Below, in pieces: positions 1-12,531 of a stretch of DNA of 64,000 bases. The stretch spans positions 124,001-188,000 of the forward strand of contig NZ_AP024238.1 in the NCBI RefSeq assembly GCF_019973615.1, written 5' to 3'. Below the pieces are notes generated by a model. It was not told where the DNA came from. It made no database searches and saw only the letters and a program-made list of their open reading frames with translations. This DNA is from Rhodoferax lithotrophicus (GTDB lineage: Bacteria > Pseudomonadota > Gammaproteobacteria > Burkholderiales > Burkholderiaceae_C). The position numbers and the translations under genes were made by a program. Positions within the stretch are counted from its first letter, which is position 1, and every line of letters begins with the position of its first letter.

Positions 1-2
1 TC

Positions 3-3510
<3,508 letters not shown>

Positions 3511-3516
3511 AACACC

Positions 3517-3897
3517 ATGCAAGGCCTGCACCTGACCGCTGATTTACACGGCTGCACCTGCGAGCCGGCCTGGCTGTGTGATGCCGACCGGCTCGGCCAG
3601 CGCTGCCTGCAAGCCGTCAGCAGCGTTGGACTGCAGGCGGTGGCGCAGCTTTTTCACACTTTCCCAGCCACCACACACGGCCCCGGTGGTGTCACCGCCA
3701 CCGTGTTGCTGGCCGAATCACACCTGTGTATCCACACTTGGCCCGAGCAAGGCGCAGTGACGTTGGACGTGTATGTGTGCAACTTTGGTGGTGACCACTC
3801 GACCAAGGCTCAGGCTCTGATGGACACGCTGTGCGCACTGTTTGAGCCAGCACAGGTCAGCCATGCCCGACTGCAACGCGGCGAACTGATGGGGTGA
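3517..3897 (+). CDS. speD: S-adenosylmethionine decarboxylase proenzyme, prokaryotic type
   Basis: 126 residues, the usual size of the small bacterial SpeD. It decarboxylates S-adenosylmethionine, giving the aminopropyl donor for spermidine. The self-cleavage region is intact: AESHLCIHTWPE contains the Glu-Ser pair whose serine becomes the pyruvoyl cofactor, with the catalytic His just after and the conserved Cys in DVYVCNFGG. The C-terminal part (DHSTKAQALMD) fits the family. It starts 6 bases after the EAL gene and may be co-transcribed. No speE is adjacent. It converges on the DUF1850 gene with a 43-base gap. Confidence 0.9.
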   Translation: MQGLHLTADLHGCTCEPAWLCDADRLGQRCLQAVSSVGLQAVAQLFHTFPATTHGPGGVTATVLLAESHLCIHTWPEQGAVTLDVYVCNFGGDHSTKAQALMDTLCALFEPAQVSHARLQRGELMG

Positions 3898-3940
3898 GTG
3901 GTGCAAGCTTGACGGCCTCTCCAGCCCATCGGCCGCGTCT

Positions 3941-4330
3941 TCAGCGCGATGGACAGGGCGCAGCAGTTGTCGTACCTGTTGAGAGGGGTATCCAGTGCGA
4001 CAGCTGCTGGCACACACCGCCCATACACAGGTCATAGTCGCGGGCAAATTCTGAGCGGGTGAGCAACAAGCGGCGCGTCCAGCGCATGTCCGGCGCGGGG
4101 CGGTAATGCCACACACCTTGCTGGTAAAAAGAGCCCGGCGGCGGCTCCATGCCTGCACCGCTGCCACGAACCCGGGCGCTGCTCAGGTAGAGCCAATCGC
4201 CCGCAACCCGGTAATCTTCTTCCCAGTCGATTTTTTCAATCGAATGCTGCCAGCGCAAGGTGAAGCGATCCACCGGCAGCTCCACCTGGAGGCTGCCCGC
4301 CAGCAAACAAAGCGCGGCCAGCACAGCCAT
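3941..4330 (-). CDS. DUF1850 domain protein, accessory to a TAXI-TRAP transporter
   Basis: 129 residues with a hydrophobic N-terminal segment (MAVLAALCLLAGSLQVEL) that is probably a signal or anchor, followed by the DUF1850 pattern: FTLRWQHSIEKIDWEEDY, a GSGAGMEPPPG loop and a WTRRLLL strand. It begins 4 bases after the stop of the fused TRAP permease, so it is the last gene of that operon. DUF1850 proteins commonly occur beside TAXI-type TRAP transporters, but their molecular job is unknown to me. A role in substrate delivery or transporter assembly is only an inference from this linkage. Confidence 0.8.
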   Translation of the reverse strand: MAVLAALCLLAGSLQVELPVDRFTLRWQHSIEKIDWEEDYRVAGDWLYLSSARVRGSGAGMEPPPGSFYQQGVWHYRPAPDMRWTRRLLLTRSEFARDYDLCMGGVCQQLSHWIPLSTGTTTAAPCPSR

Positions 4331-4334
4331 GTGC

Positions 4335-6470
4335 TCAGCTCACCGTGGCCATGGCCCCCTGGCGGGCACGCCAGACACACCACACCAGCAACACCGCAGC
4401 CATGGCAAAACCAATCTCGTCGGTGAGCTGCAAGGCTGACACCAACATGCCTGCCGTCACCGCACACCAAACCCGCTGTGCCGTGCTCAGATTGGCATGC
4501 AGATGGCCCACCACCACGCCACCCCACAACACAATCGCCAACAAGCACTTGAACACCACATAGGCCACAGCCAAAAAGGTCCAGTTACCTTGCAGCATCA
4601 AGGCGTTGTCGTACACCGCCATGAAGGGGATGACAAATCCGGCAATCGCAATCTGGGTCGCCTTGAAGCCAATCTTCATCGGCGAGGCCTTGGCGATGGA
4701 GGCCGCCGCAAACGCCGCCAGTGCCACCGGCGGGGTCAAATCCGCCATGATGCCGAAATAAAACACAAACATGTGCGACACCAGCAGTGGCACACCGAGC
4801 TTGAGCAAAGCCGGTGCGGCAATCGAGCTGGTGATGATGTAGTTGGGAATGGTTGGAATCCCCATGCCCAGCACCAGACACACCAGCATGGTCAACAGCA
4901 GCGACAAAAACACGCTGGTGTCACCCACCTTGAGCACCACCCCGGCAAAGCTGGTGGCCGCACCGGTGAGCGACAGCACACCAATGATCACCCCGACAAT
5001 CCCGCAAGCCAGCCCCACCGGCACGGCCTGCTTGGCCCCGTCGGTCAAGCCATCACGCAGCGAATGCAGGGTTTTTTTGCCACCTTTGATGTACAGGCAC
5101 GCCAGCACCAGAGCGGCAATCACCGCCAGCACCGGTTGAATACCCCACTTCAGGAACGTGGAAGCGCCCAGACCCAGCCCGAACCACATCACATAGCGGA
5201 AAGCGGTGGAATGAATGCGTGCCGCCAGGGCCGCACCCAGGATCAGCAGCGCGGTCATACACAGGCCCATCATGCCGGCAAACTTGGGCGTGAAACCATG
5301 GAACAGCATGAACACCAGCACTGCCAGCGGCACCATCAGGTACCAGTTCTCGCGCATGTGTTTCCACGGGTTGGGACACTGCTCTTTGGGCAAGCCCATG
5401 AGCTTGGCGCGGCCCGCCTCCAGGTGCACCATGGTGAAGGCCGTGAAGTAATACAACAGCGCCGGGATGATGGCCGCCTTGACAATTTCGGCATACGGCA
5501 AATTCAGCGTTTCGGCCATGATGAAGGCCACCGCACCCATCACCGGCGGCATGATCTGCCCCCCCATGGAGGCAGTGGCCTCCACCGCCCCGGCGAACAC
5601 CGGCGTGTAGCCAAAACGCTTCATCAGGGGAATGGTGAACTGCCCCACCGTCAACACATTGGCGACACCCGAGCCCGAAATCATGCCCATGAAACCCGAC
5701 GACAACACCGCCACCTTGGCCGGGCCGCCCTTGGCGTGGCCGACAAAACCCAAGGCAATGGCGTTGAACAAGCGAATCATGCCGGCATGCTCCAGAAACG
5801 AGCCAAACAAGATGAACAGAAAGATGTAGGTGGCCGACACCAGTGTGGGTGTGCCGTAAATGCCGTCCGTGCCCAAAAAGAGCTGATTGACGATGGCACT
5901 GAAATCGTAGCCGCGATGGCCCAAGTCACCCGGCAGGTATTGGCCCAACAAGCCATAGGCCAGAAACAGGCCACACACGATGGGCAGCGCCAGCCCCATG
6001 ACCCGGCGTGTGCCTTCAAACACCAGCACAATCATCAGCGTGCCCAGCACAATCTCGGTGCTGCTGGGGTCGCCGCTGTTCTGGATCACCTCGGCCTCAA
6101 AAATCAGATGGTAGAAGCCTATGGCAAACCCACCCAGACCCAGCAACCAGTCGTACCAGGCCACCGAAGACAGACTGCTTTTCTTGAACCCCGGGTAGAG
6201 GATAAACGTCAGCAAGATCAAAAAACTGATGTGGATGGCACGAATCGGCAGGCTTGAAAGCGCCACCAGGTCGGCCGCTATGACCAACTGAAAACTCGAA
6301 AACAGCAACGCAAACAGCATCAGCAAACGGGCTGAGAAACCGCTTAAAGATCGCTTTTTACCGTGTTCCTCAAATTCAGGTTCGTCCCCTGCGTGCGCTT
6401 TGTGATCCAGCAAGATATCCAGATCAATGGCATCTGCAGGCTGTTGGGGGGTGGGGTGGGGTTGGCTCAT
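4335..6470 (-). CDS. TRAP transporter permease, fused 4TM/12TM (DctQM-like) subunit of the TAXI type
   Basis: Start at ATG 6470 (MSQPHP) because GAGGA stands 7 bases upstream; a TTG at 6476 is in frame. About 711 residues, with a soluble acidic/basic N-terminus (around 40 residues), then many hydrophobic helices. It has the large-subunit signatures of the DctM family: GSGVANVLTVGQFTIPLMKR, EATASMGGQIMPPVMGAVAF and, near the C-terminus, GMGIPTIPNYIITSS. This fused form is typical of TAXI-TRAP systems, ion-gradient-driven secondary importers that take substrate from a periplasmic binding protein. Gene order is binding protein, stem-loop, permease, DUF1850. Substrate is not deducible; C4 or C5 dicarboxylates are the usual guess. 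Confidence 0.92.
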   Translation of the reverse strand: MSQPHPTPQQPADAIDLDILLDHKAHAGDEPEFEEHGKKRSLSGFSARLLMLFALLFSSFQLVIAADLVALSSLPIRAIHISFLILLTFILYPGFKKSSLSSVAWYDWLLGLGGFAIGFYHLIFEAEVIQNSGDPSSTEIVLGTLMIVLVFEGTRRVMGLALPIVCGLFLAYGLLGQYLPGDLGHRGYDFSAIVNQLFLGTDGIYGTPTLVSATYIFLFILFGSFLEHAGMIRLFNAIALGFVGHAKGGPAKVAVLSSGFMGMISGSGVANVLTVGQFTIPLMKRFGYTPVFAGAVEATASMGGQIMPPVMGAVAFIMAETLNLPYAEIVKAAIIPALLYYFTAFTMVHLEAGRAKLMGLPKEQCPNPWKHMRENWYLMVPLAVLVFMLFHGFTPKFAGMMGLCMTALLILGAALAARIHSTAFRYVMWFGLGLGASTFLKWGIQPVLAVIAALVLACLYIKGGKKTLHSLRDGLTDGAKQAVPVGLACGIVGVIIGVLSLTGAATSFAGVVLKVGDTSVFLSLLLTMLVCLVLGMGIPTIPNYIITSSIAAPALLKLGVPLLVSHMFVFYFGIMADLTPPVALAAFAAASIAKASPMKIGFKATQIAIAGFVIPFMAVYDNALMLQGNWTFLAVAYVVFKCLLAIVLWGGVVVGHLHANLSTAQRVWCAVTAGMLVSALQLTDEIGFAMAAVLLVWCVWRARQGAMATVS

Positions 6471-6530
6471 GGTCAATCCTCATGGTCTCTAGATTTTTTA
6501 ATGTTGTCCAGGGCGCATCCCACACCGGCA

Positions 6531-6569
6531 TGGCTCACACCGCGACAAGCAGCGTCGCAGCCTGAGCCA
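6531..6569 (-). promoter_or_regulatory. Intercistronic stem-loop between the TAXI binding-protein gene and the permease gene
   Basis: Perfect outer arms TGGCTCA (6531-6537) and TGAGCCA (6563-6569) enclose perfect inner arms GCGAC (6542-6546) and GTCGC (6553-6557). There is no long T-run on the coding strand, so it looks more like an mRNA-stabilising or attenuating hairpin than a classical terminator. It would help make more binding protein than permease. Confidence 0.6.
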
Positions 6570-6614
6570 CCCCACATGGAGACGGGCAACGAGGAACTTT
6601 GTTCTCTGCGTCGA

Positions 6615-7592
6615 TTACTTCAGCAGCCCGGCTTCACGGTAGTATTTTTCAGCCCCGGGGTGCAAAGGAATGGGCATGCCCACTGCGGCATCTTTCTTGA
6701 CGATGCCTTTGGCCGCCGTGTGCGCCGCCACCAGGCCGTCCAGGTTGTCAAACATCGACTTGGTCATGGCGTAGACCGTGTCGGTGGGCACCCCTTCGTG
6801 GGTGACCAAAATGTTCTTGATGGCTACAGTCGGTATGGCGACCGTCTGACCTTTGTAGGTGTCTGCCGGAATGCTGGCCGCCTGGTAGGCCGGATCACCC
6901 ACCTTGGCTACCACATCGGCTGGCACCGAGACCACCACGATGTTGATGGAGATGGCCAGATCACGGATCGACGCGGCCCCCAGCCCCACGGATTGCAGCG
7001 TCACGTCCAACTGGCGGTTCTTCATCAGCTCCACCGACTCACCAAAACCCAGGTACTCGACCTTGGCAAAGTCTTTGTAGCTCAGGCCTGCCGCTTTCAA
7101 AATGGCACGGGCATTGAGTTCGGTGCCAGACTTGGGTGCGCCCACCGAAATGCGTTTGCCTTTCAAATCGGCAATCGTCTTGATACCGGACTCTGCATTG
7201 GCAATGATCTGGATGTAATTGGAATACAGGCCCGCCATTGCACGTAATTTGGTCAGCGGTGCTTTGAAGCCGGCTTCCACGTCACCCTTCCAGGCATCCG
7301 AGACCGAATCGCCCAGCGCAAAGGCCACTTCGCCCTTGCCCTGTTGCAACAGGTTCAGGTTTTCAGCCGATGCCTTGGTGGCCTGCACGGAAATTTTGGC
7401 CGCAGGCAAGACCTTGCCGTAAGCCTGGCTCAAGGCCACCCCCAGCGGGTAATAAATGCCGCTTTGCCCACCGGTGAGCACATTGATGAACACCTGTTGG
7501 GCCTGCGCCACCGGGGTCATCACCAGGCTGGCCATACCGGCCAGGCCCAGCAAGGCCTGGCGACGTGTGGAAGTTGTTAGTTTCAAAGTCAT
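6615..7592 (-). CDS. TAXI-family TRAP transporter solute-binding protein
   Basis: Start at ATG 7592 (MTLKLTTSTRRQALL), supported by GGAGACAAAC just upstream; an ATG 15 bases further upstream lacks this site. About 325 residues. The N-terminus has a twin-Arg-like basic region, a hydrophobic core and a cleavage-type AQA-QQ, so it is periplasmic. The mature start FINVLTGGQSGIYYPLG and the ALSQAY segment are hallmarks of TAXI binding proteins, followed by GKGEVAFALGDS and the LKGKRISVGAPKSGTE stretch. It binds substrate in the periplasm and hands it to the fused permease encoded 145 bases downstream. The ligand is not predictable from sequence. Confidence 0.93.
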   Translation of the reverse strand: MTLKLTTSTRRQALLGLAGMASLVMTPVAQAQQVFINVLTGGQSGIYYPLGVALSQAYGKVLPAAKISVQATKASAENLNLLQQGKGEVAFALGDSVSDAWKGDVEAGFKAPLTKLRAMAGLYSNYIQIIANAESGIKTIADLKGKRISVGAPKSGTELNARAILKAAGLSYKDFAKVEYLGFGESVELMKNRQLDVTLQSVGLGAASIRDLAISINIVVVSVPADVVAKVGDPAYQAASIPADTYKGQTVAIPTVAIKNILVTHEGVPTDTVYAMTKSMFDNLDGLVAAHTAAKGIVKKDAAVGMPIPLHPGAEKYYREAGLLK

Positions 7593-8284
7593 GTTTGTCT
7601 CCATCAAATAGATATAAATAGTCCAGCCAGCGCACCAATTTCCAATGCCCGCAAGACAGTATGCCGTGGGCTTGCGCGTGTTGTCCGCACATCCTTGCCA
7701 TCAGCCGCTGGAAAGACCTGGGTGCATCTCTTGCGACAGCGCCCACCCCCTTGAGGCGAGCGCTGAAAAAAAGAGGCCTCCTGAATATACCCCTTGCACA
7801 CTTGGTATCCACCAGAAAGCACACAAAGACATTCTCTAACTGATTGAAAACAAAAGAAAAATTCACAATGCCATGATGAAGAAACACAAATTTTTGTGTG
7901 ACTTTATGGCCGTATTGCACCGCGTCATGCTGAATTTCACACTTTGCACTGCTGCAAATCCATGTGCAGCCGATGCCATGGACAACATGCCCGCTTTATT
8001 CAAGCGCTCCAATGGAATATTCGGGGTGGACGGTGTGAGCTGGGGCTTATTCCCCTTGAACGATTCAGCCGACTCCGTCAATATCAGGAATTTCCCGCCT
8101 TCTGCGGCCCAGATGCCTGGAGCAACGGTTCCTCATAAATGAAAACAACCTGGCATGCGTTGTTGTGATTTGCAGATGACGGGATCAGCTTTATTCAGAC
8201 ATGACTGCGCGGACAAGGTCATGATGGTGCAAAACATACCATAAATTTCAGACATAACCATCCTGCAGGGACTAATTAAAACCA

Positions 8285-8307
8285 GTACATTTAATTAAAA
8301 AATGTAC
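8285..8307. promoter_or_regulatory. Perfect palindrome, candidate operator
   Basis: GTACATTT (8285-8292) and AAATGTAC (8300-8307) are exact reverse complements with a 7-base AT spacer. It sits about 60 bases before the ATG of the multi-PAS protein, in an AT-rich tract, which fits a dimeric repressor or activator site. The regulator is not identifiable. Confidence 0.4.
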
Positions 8308-8321
8308 TCATTATTAATAAA

Positions 8322-8340
8322 CAACTATTGACGATAGTTG
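8322..8340. promoter_or_regulatory. Second inverted repeat upstream of the PAS-GGDEF-EAL gene
   Basis: CAACTAT (8322-8328) and ATAGTTG (8334-8340) are exact reverse complements around TGACG. It lies 28 bases before the start codon, so it could act as a 5'-UTR hairpin or as an operator overlapping the promoter. Confidence 0.35.
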
Positions 8341-8368
8341 TGGCTCGACTGCCATTTCTGGCTTACCC

Positions 8369-11300
8369 ATGAAGAACTTCAGCGCCACCTTTGCAACCTC
8401 CCAAAACGGTGACAGACCTTCTGCACCGTCAGCTGAAGCCAAATTGAAAGAGCAGATGGCGCAGCTTCATTCCCATGAGGCACGTTACCAAAGGTTGGTG
8501 ACAGACCTTCAGATCGGGATTCTGATCCAGCTTTCAAACTCTGAAATTGTGATGAGTAATCCCAAGGCACTGGAGCTGTTGGGCCTGAGCGAAGATCAGC
8601 TTCTTGGGAAATCCTCGCTTGATCCGGACTGGAATGTTATTCACCCAAACGGTTCACCGTTTCCTGGTCCAAACCACCCGGTTCCTCAGGCCATTGCAAC
8701 TGGTAAGCCTGTCAGAAATGTCGTGATGGGGGTGTACCGTCCCAAGTCCAAGGATCGGGTCTGGTTGCTGGTGAATGCTGCACCGCAGTTCAACGCTGAC
8801 GGCAGCATGCTTCAAGTGGTTTGCACATTCTCGGATTTGCCTGAGCGCCCTATGCTGCGCTTTGCACAAAACGAAACGGCAGAGGCCATGCGTGTCGCAG
8901 AGGTGCTGCGGGAGAAACATGATTTCACACAAGCCGTATTGAACTCGGTTGAAGCCGAAATTGTGGTCATCTCAAAAGACGGCACCATTTTGGCGGTGAA
9001 CGAGCCGTGGCAGCGTTTTGCCGCGACCAACCGGTTGAGCTCAGGTGACTTGCCGCACCATGTGGACTTGGGTGCCAACTATCTGGAAGTCTGCCGGGCA
9101 AACTGTGAGGCGGACTCCAACGAAACAACAGAAGCACTGAACGGGATACAGGCCGTGCTCGAAGGTCGAACTCCTAGCTTCAGCCTCGAATACCCTTGTC
9201 ATTCATCACATGAGCAGCGTTGGTTTTTGATGCATGTGACGGCACTGGGTGGTGTTACCTGCGGAGGTGTGGTGATCTCGCACACCAACATCACACAACG
9301 CAAAGTCGCTGAATTCGCGCAGGCGGCCAAAGAACTGGAGTTGGCCGAAGCGCAGCATGTAGCCCACATGGGTAGTTGGTACTGGGATGTCACACGCGAC
9401 GAGGTGGTTGTATCTGATGAATTATTGAAAATAGTAGGGCTTCAGCAAATTCCCCAGTTCAACGACCAATGTGGTACCTTGTATTCACCAGCTACTTGGC
9501 ATGTACTTAATGAAGCCGTGCAGCTGGCGATCAAATCGGGTGTTGGCTACAACCTGGAATTACCTGCCATCACGGGTGACGGCACGGCCATCTGGATCAA
9601 CACGCGGTGTAATCCGATCATCGACGCAGACGGCCAAGTGATTGCGTTGCGTGGCACTGTTCAGGACATTACCGAGCGCAAGCAGATTGCCGCCAAACTG
9701 AAACTGCACGAGCAGCGTCTTCAATTGGCCCTTGATGCAACCAGCGACGGCTTATGGGACTGGGATTTGTCCACCGGTGCGGTGTACCGATCACCTCGTT
9801 ATCACGAACTGATCGGTATCCCGCCCGAAGACGACACCCATGACTTTGACTTTTTCAAGCGGACGGTTCACCCGCAGGACTGGGCGCATGTCTTTCAAAA
9901 CATTCAAGCTCACCGCAGTGGTCTGTCGCCAGGTATTGCGTTTGAGTACCGCCTGGCAACAGCCGGTAACAAACCCGTCTGGCTGCGCGTCAAAGGGAAG
10001 GTGGTCAGCCGTGATTCTTCAGGAAAACCGTTGCGTATGGCAGGGATGTTAAGTGACATCACCGAGCAAAAAGTGATGCACTTGGCGTTGCAAGAACGCG
10101 AACAGCAGTTAGCACGTTTCATCGAAGGTAGTGACCAGGGTTACTGGGACCTGAACGTTCAAACCTGTGCATTTCATGTCAGTGCACGCGAAGAGGAAAT
10201 GCTGGGCTACACGCCTGGCGAAATGAATGTGGCCATGGAACACTGGGCGGAGCACATCCACCCGGATGACTATGGTCTTGTGATGGAGTCGATTGCACAA
10301 CATATCGAGGGTAAATCAGCCAGCTCGGAGATGGAGATTCGCCTGCGTACCAAGCACGGAGGCTGGCGATGGATATTCTCACGTGGGCGCATCGTCACCT
10401 GGGATGAACACGGCCAGCCCCTGATGATGTCGGGCACCCATACCGATATCACAGAGCGCAAAAATTCCGAGTTGGCACTGCGCGAAGCCGCAACGGTGTT
10501 CACCAGCAGTTATGAAGGCATCATGGTGGTGAGCCCAGAATTGCGGATCACCAAAGTGAATCCGGCGTTTACTCGGATAACGGGCTACACGGCGGAAGAG
10601 GCCGTAGGCCAGACACCACAAATGTTGTCATCCGGCAAGCACGATGCCAGGTTCTACAGGCAAATGTGGGACACGATCAAATCGGAAAGCTTTTGGAGTG
10701 GCGAGATTTGGGATCGGCGGAAAAATGGAGAGCTTTATGCAGCGCTGCTGTCCATCACCGCTGTGCGCCAGGCTCAAGGTGGCATACAGCATTACGTCGG
10801 GGTGTTTTCAGATATCAGCAAGTTCAAAGCCCATGAAGAAGAGTTGGATCGGGTCGCGCATTACGACCCTTTGACCGGTTCACCCAATCGCCGGCTTCTG
10901 AAAGACCGGTTTGAACTGGCCATCCACAGGGCAACTCGTACCGGTCGCTCGCTGGCCGTGTGTTTTCTAGACATTGACGGATTCAAAGCCATCAACGACC
11001 TGTACGGCACCCAGGTTGGGGATCAACTGCTGGTAGCTGTCAACGATCAGCTTCAACGCGTGCTGCGCGCAGACGACACGCTGGCTCGTTTGGGTGGGGA
11101 CGAATTTGTATTGCTGTTATCTGAAATTGCTTCACCTGAGGAATGTGTGCAGATTCTGGAGCGGCTGCTACAAGCCGTGAGGAGCCCGGTCACCGTCAAC
11201 GGCATCAGCCTGGCGGTGACCGGGAGCGTGGGTGTGAGCCTGTACCCGGACGATCAAGCAGATCCAGACACCTTGCTGCGCCATGCCGACCAGGCCATGT

Positions 11301-12178
11301 ACCAGGCCAAAGAGGCTGGAAAAAACCGCTACCGGCTGTTTGACCCGGAAAATGACCGTAAAGCGCAAGCACACCGCCAGTATCTGCAGGTGTTGCGTCA
11401 AGCATTTCTTAACGATGAATTTGAGCTTTTTTACCAACCCAAAGTTGATCTGATCTCAGGTGCGGTGGTGGGTGCAGAGGCTTTGATTCGATGGCGATGC
11501 CCTGTCAAAGGTCTGATTTCTCCTGCCGAATTTTTGCCACACATCTATGGCAGTGATCTGGAAACCCCGCTGGGCGAATGGGTCATTCAGACCGCCTTGG
11601 CACAAGCTGCCGTCTGGCACCGCATGGGAATGAAACTGTGTGTCAGCGCCAATATCAGTGCGCACCATTTGCTGCAGCCGGGCTTTCAAGCCCAACTTGC
11701 CAAAGCACTTGCGGGGCAGGCAGATTTTCCATCCTATTGTTTCGAACTGGAGGTGTTGGAAACCGCCGCCATTGCGGATATGGAGCTTGCGGTCAGCATC
11801 CTGAGTCGTTGCCGTGAGTTGGGTGTTCACTTTGCTCTGGACGACTTTGGCACAGGTTATTCGTCTTTGACTTACCTGCGCAAGTTACCCATTGACACCC
11901 TGAAAATTGACCAGAGTTTTGTTCTCGGTATGCTGGACGATACAGATGACCGGGGCATTGTGGAGAGCGTGATCCGTCTGGGTGAAACCTTCAAGCGACA
12001 CATCATTGCCGAGGGCGTTGAGACCATGGCCCACGCCAGTGAACTGCTGCGCATGGGGTGTCATTTGGCACAAGGTTACGGCATTGCTCGTCCGATGCCA
12101 TCAGCCCATTTTTTCGAATGGTCACAGGCCTGGGAGAAGGAAGCCAAGTGGCAAGCAGGTGGCCGACATCCTCATTGA
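8369..12178 (+). CDS. Multi-PAS GGDEF-EAL sensor protein
   Basis: 1269 residues with no obvious membrane segment, so probably cytoplasmic. I count about six PAS-like domains: near 40-155, 185-315, 330-435 (GSWYWDV), 450-565 (LWDWDL), 580-690 (GYWDLNV) and 705-815 (a typical ITGYTAEEAVGQ segment). PAS-associated C-terminal motifs (DITERK, DITEQK) separate several of them. GGDEF follows (RLGGDEFVLLL, motif near 909), then EAL (GAEALIRW near 1035; DDFGTGYSSL near 1157; KIDQSF; AEGVE). Both catalytic signatures look intact, so it could make or break c-di-GMP depending on the signals read by the PAS array. The gene overlaps the convergent cytochrome b5 gene by 7 bases. Confidence 0.93.
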   Translation: MKNFSATFATSQNGDRPSAPSAEAKLKEQMAQLHSHEARYQRLVTDLQIGILIQLSNSEIVMSNPKALELLGLSEDQLLGKSSLDPDWNVIHPNGSPFPGPNHPVPQAIATGKPVRNVVMGVYRPKSKDRVWLLVNAAPQFNADGSMLQVVCTFSDLPERPMLRFAQNETAEAMRVAEVLREKHDFTQAVLNSVEAEIVVISKDGTILAVNEPWQRFAATNRLSSGDLPHHVDLGANYLEVCRANCEADSNETTEALNGIQAVLEGRTPSFSLEYPCHSSHEQRWFLMHVTALGGVTCGGVVISHTNITQRKVAEFAQAAKELELAEAQHVAHMGSWYWDVTRDEVVVSDELLKIVGLQQIPQFNDQCGTLYSPATWHVLNEAVQLAIKSGVGYNLELPAITGDGTAIWINTRCNPIIDADGQVIALRGTVQDITERKQIAAKLKLHEQRLQLALDATSDGLWDWDLSTGAVYRSPRYHELIGIPPEDDTHDFDFFKRTVHPQDWAHVFQNIQAHRSGLSPGIAFEYRLATAGNKPVWLRVKGKVVSRDSSGKPLRMAGMLSDITEQKVMHLALQEREQQLARFIEGSDQGYWDLNVQTCAFHVSAREEEMLGYTPGEMNVAMEHWAEHIHPDDYGLVMESIAQHIEGKSASSEMEIRLRTKHGGWRWIFSRGRIVTWDEHGQPLMMSGTHTDITERKNSELALREAATVFTSSYEGIMVVSPELRITKVNPAFTRITGYTAEEAVGQTPQMLSSGKHDARFYRQMWDTIKSESFWSGEIWDRRKNGELYAALLSITAVRQAQGGIQHYVGVFSDISKFKAHEEELDRVAHYDPLTGSPNRRLLKDRFELAIHRATRTGRSLAVCFLDIDGFKAINDLYGTQVGDQLLVAVNDQLQRVLRADDTLARLGGDEFVLLLSEIASPEECVQILERLLQAVRSPVTVNGISLAVTGSVGVSLYPDDQADPDTLLRHADQAMYQAKEAGKNRYRLFDPENDRKAQAHRQYLQVLRQAFLNDEFELFYQPKVDLISGAVVGAEALIRWRCPVKGLISPAEFLPHIYGSDLETPLGEWVIQTALAQAAVWHRMGMKLCVSANISAHHLLQPGFQAQLAKALAGQADFPSYCFELEVLETAAIADMELAVSILSRCRELGVHFALDDFGTGYSSLTYLRKLPIDTLKIDQSFVLGMLDDTDDRGIVESVIRLGETFKRHIIAEGVETMAHASELLRMGCHLAQGYGIARPMPSAHFFEWSQAWEKEAKWQAGGRHPH

Positions 12179-12531
12179 AGCACCCCAATGGCATAGTTGG
12201 CCAGCGCCTGGTCGGCCCTGGGCGAATGGGCTCGGCCCTTGGCTTTGGTTTGGTAGGCCACGGTGGCTTCCTGGCCGCACCAGGGCAGGATGACGCTGGG
12301 TTTGGTCGGGTGCTCGGGCAGGTAGGCGGTCAGGTCGTACACCGTGCCCTGGATGGCCATCCAGCAATCTTCGGCGCTGGCATGGCGGGCTACTTCGGCC
12401 AGTGCAATGCCTTGGGGCTTTTCCGGCATGGGCTGCTGGGGTGCTGGCGGTGTCAGCCAGGCCACCAGCGCCAGCGTGATCAGCGCCAGCCAGAAAAGAC
12501 CTGTCCCGATGAAAAAGAGTTTGCGCATCAT
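12172..12531 (-). CDS. Membrane-anchored cytochrome b5-like haem-binding protein
   Basis: 119 residues: an N-terminal hydrophobic anchor (FFIGTGLFWLALITLALVAW), a proline-rich linker and a cytochrome b5 fold. Recognisable family positions are VARHASAEDCWMAIQG, VYDLTAYLPEHP, ILPWCGQEAT and AHSPRAD, then a terminal ALANYAIGVL. The first haem His sits in HPTKP rather than the usual HPGG; the second is in AHSP. Its start overlaps the stop of the upstream flavocytochrome gene by 4 bases, so the two are translationally coupled. It probably passes electrons to or from that membrane reductase. The partner and direction are inference. Confidence 0.85.
   Translation of the reverse strand: MMRKLFFIGTGLFWLALITLALVAWLTPPAPQQPMPEKPQGIALAEVARHASAEDCWMAIQGTVYDLTAYLPEHPTKPSVILPWCGQEATVAYQTKAKGRAHSPRADQALANYAIGVLQ

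Larger units (their letters stand above)
7608..8368. other. 761-base intergenic region between divergent TAXI-TRAP and PAS-GGDEF-EAL genes
   Basis: No convincing gene. Short ORFs such as 7873-8142 have no recognisable features, and the region becomes clearly AT-rich after 7840. It must hold the promoters of both divergent transcripts. The only structure I see is the pair of palindromes at 8285-8307 and 8322-8340, close to the downstream start. Confidence 0.6.

Noticed and set aside
4497..6257. 586-residue plus-strand ORF
   Set aside because: It is antisense to the fused TRAP permease and has a His/Gln-rich composition typical of a shadow frame in GC-rich DNA.
7873..8142. 89-residue ORF in the large intergenic region
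   Set aside because: No ribosome-binding site, no family and a region of changing base composition; not supportable as a gene.
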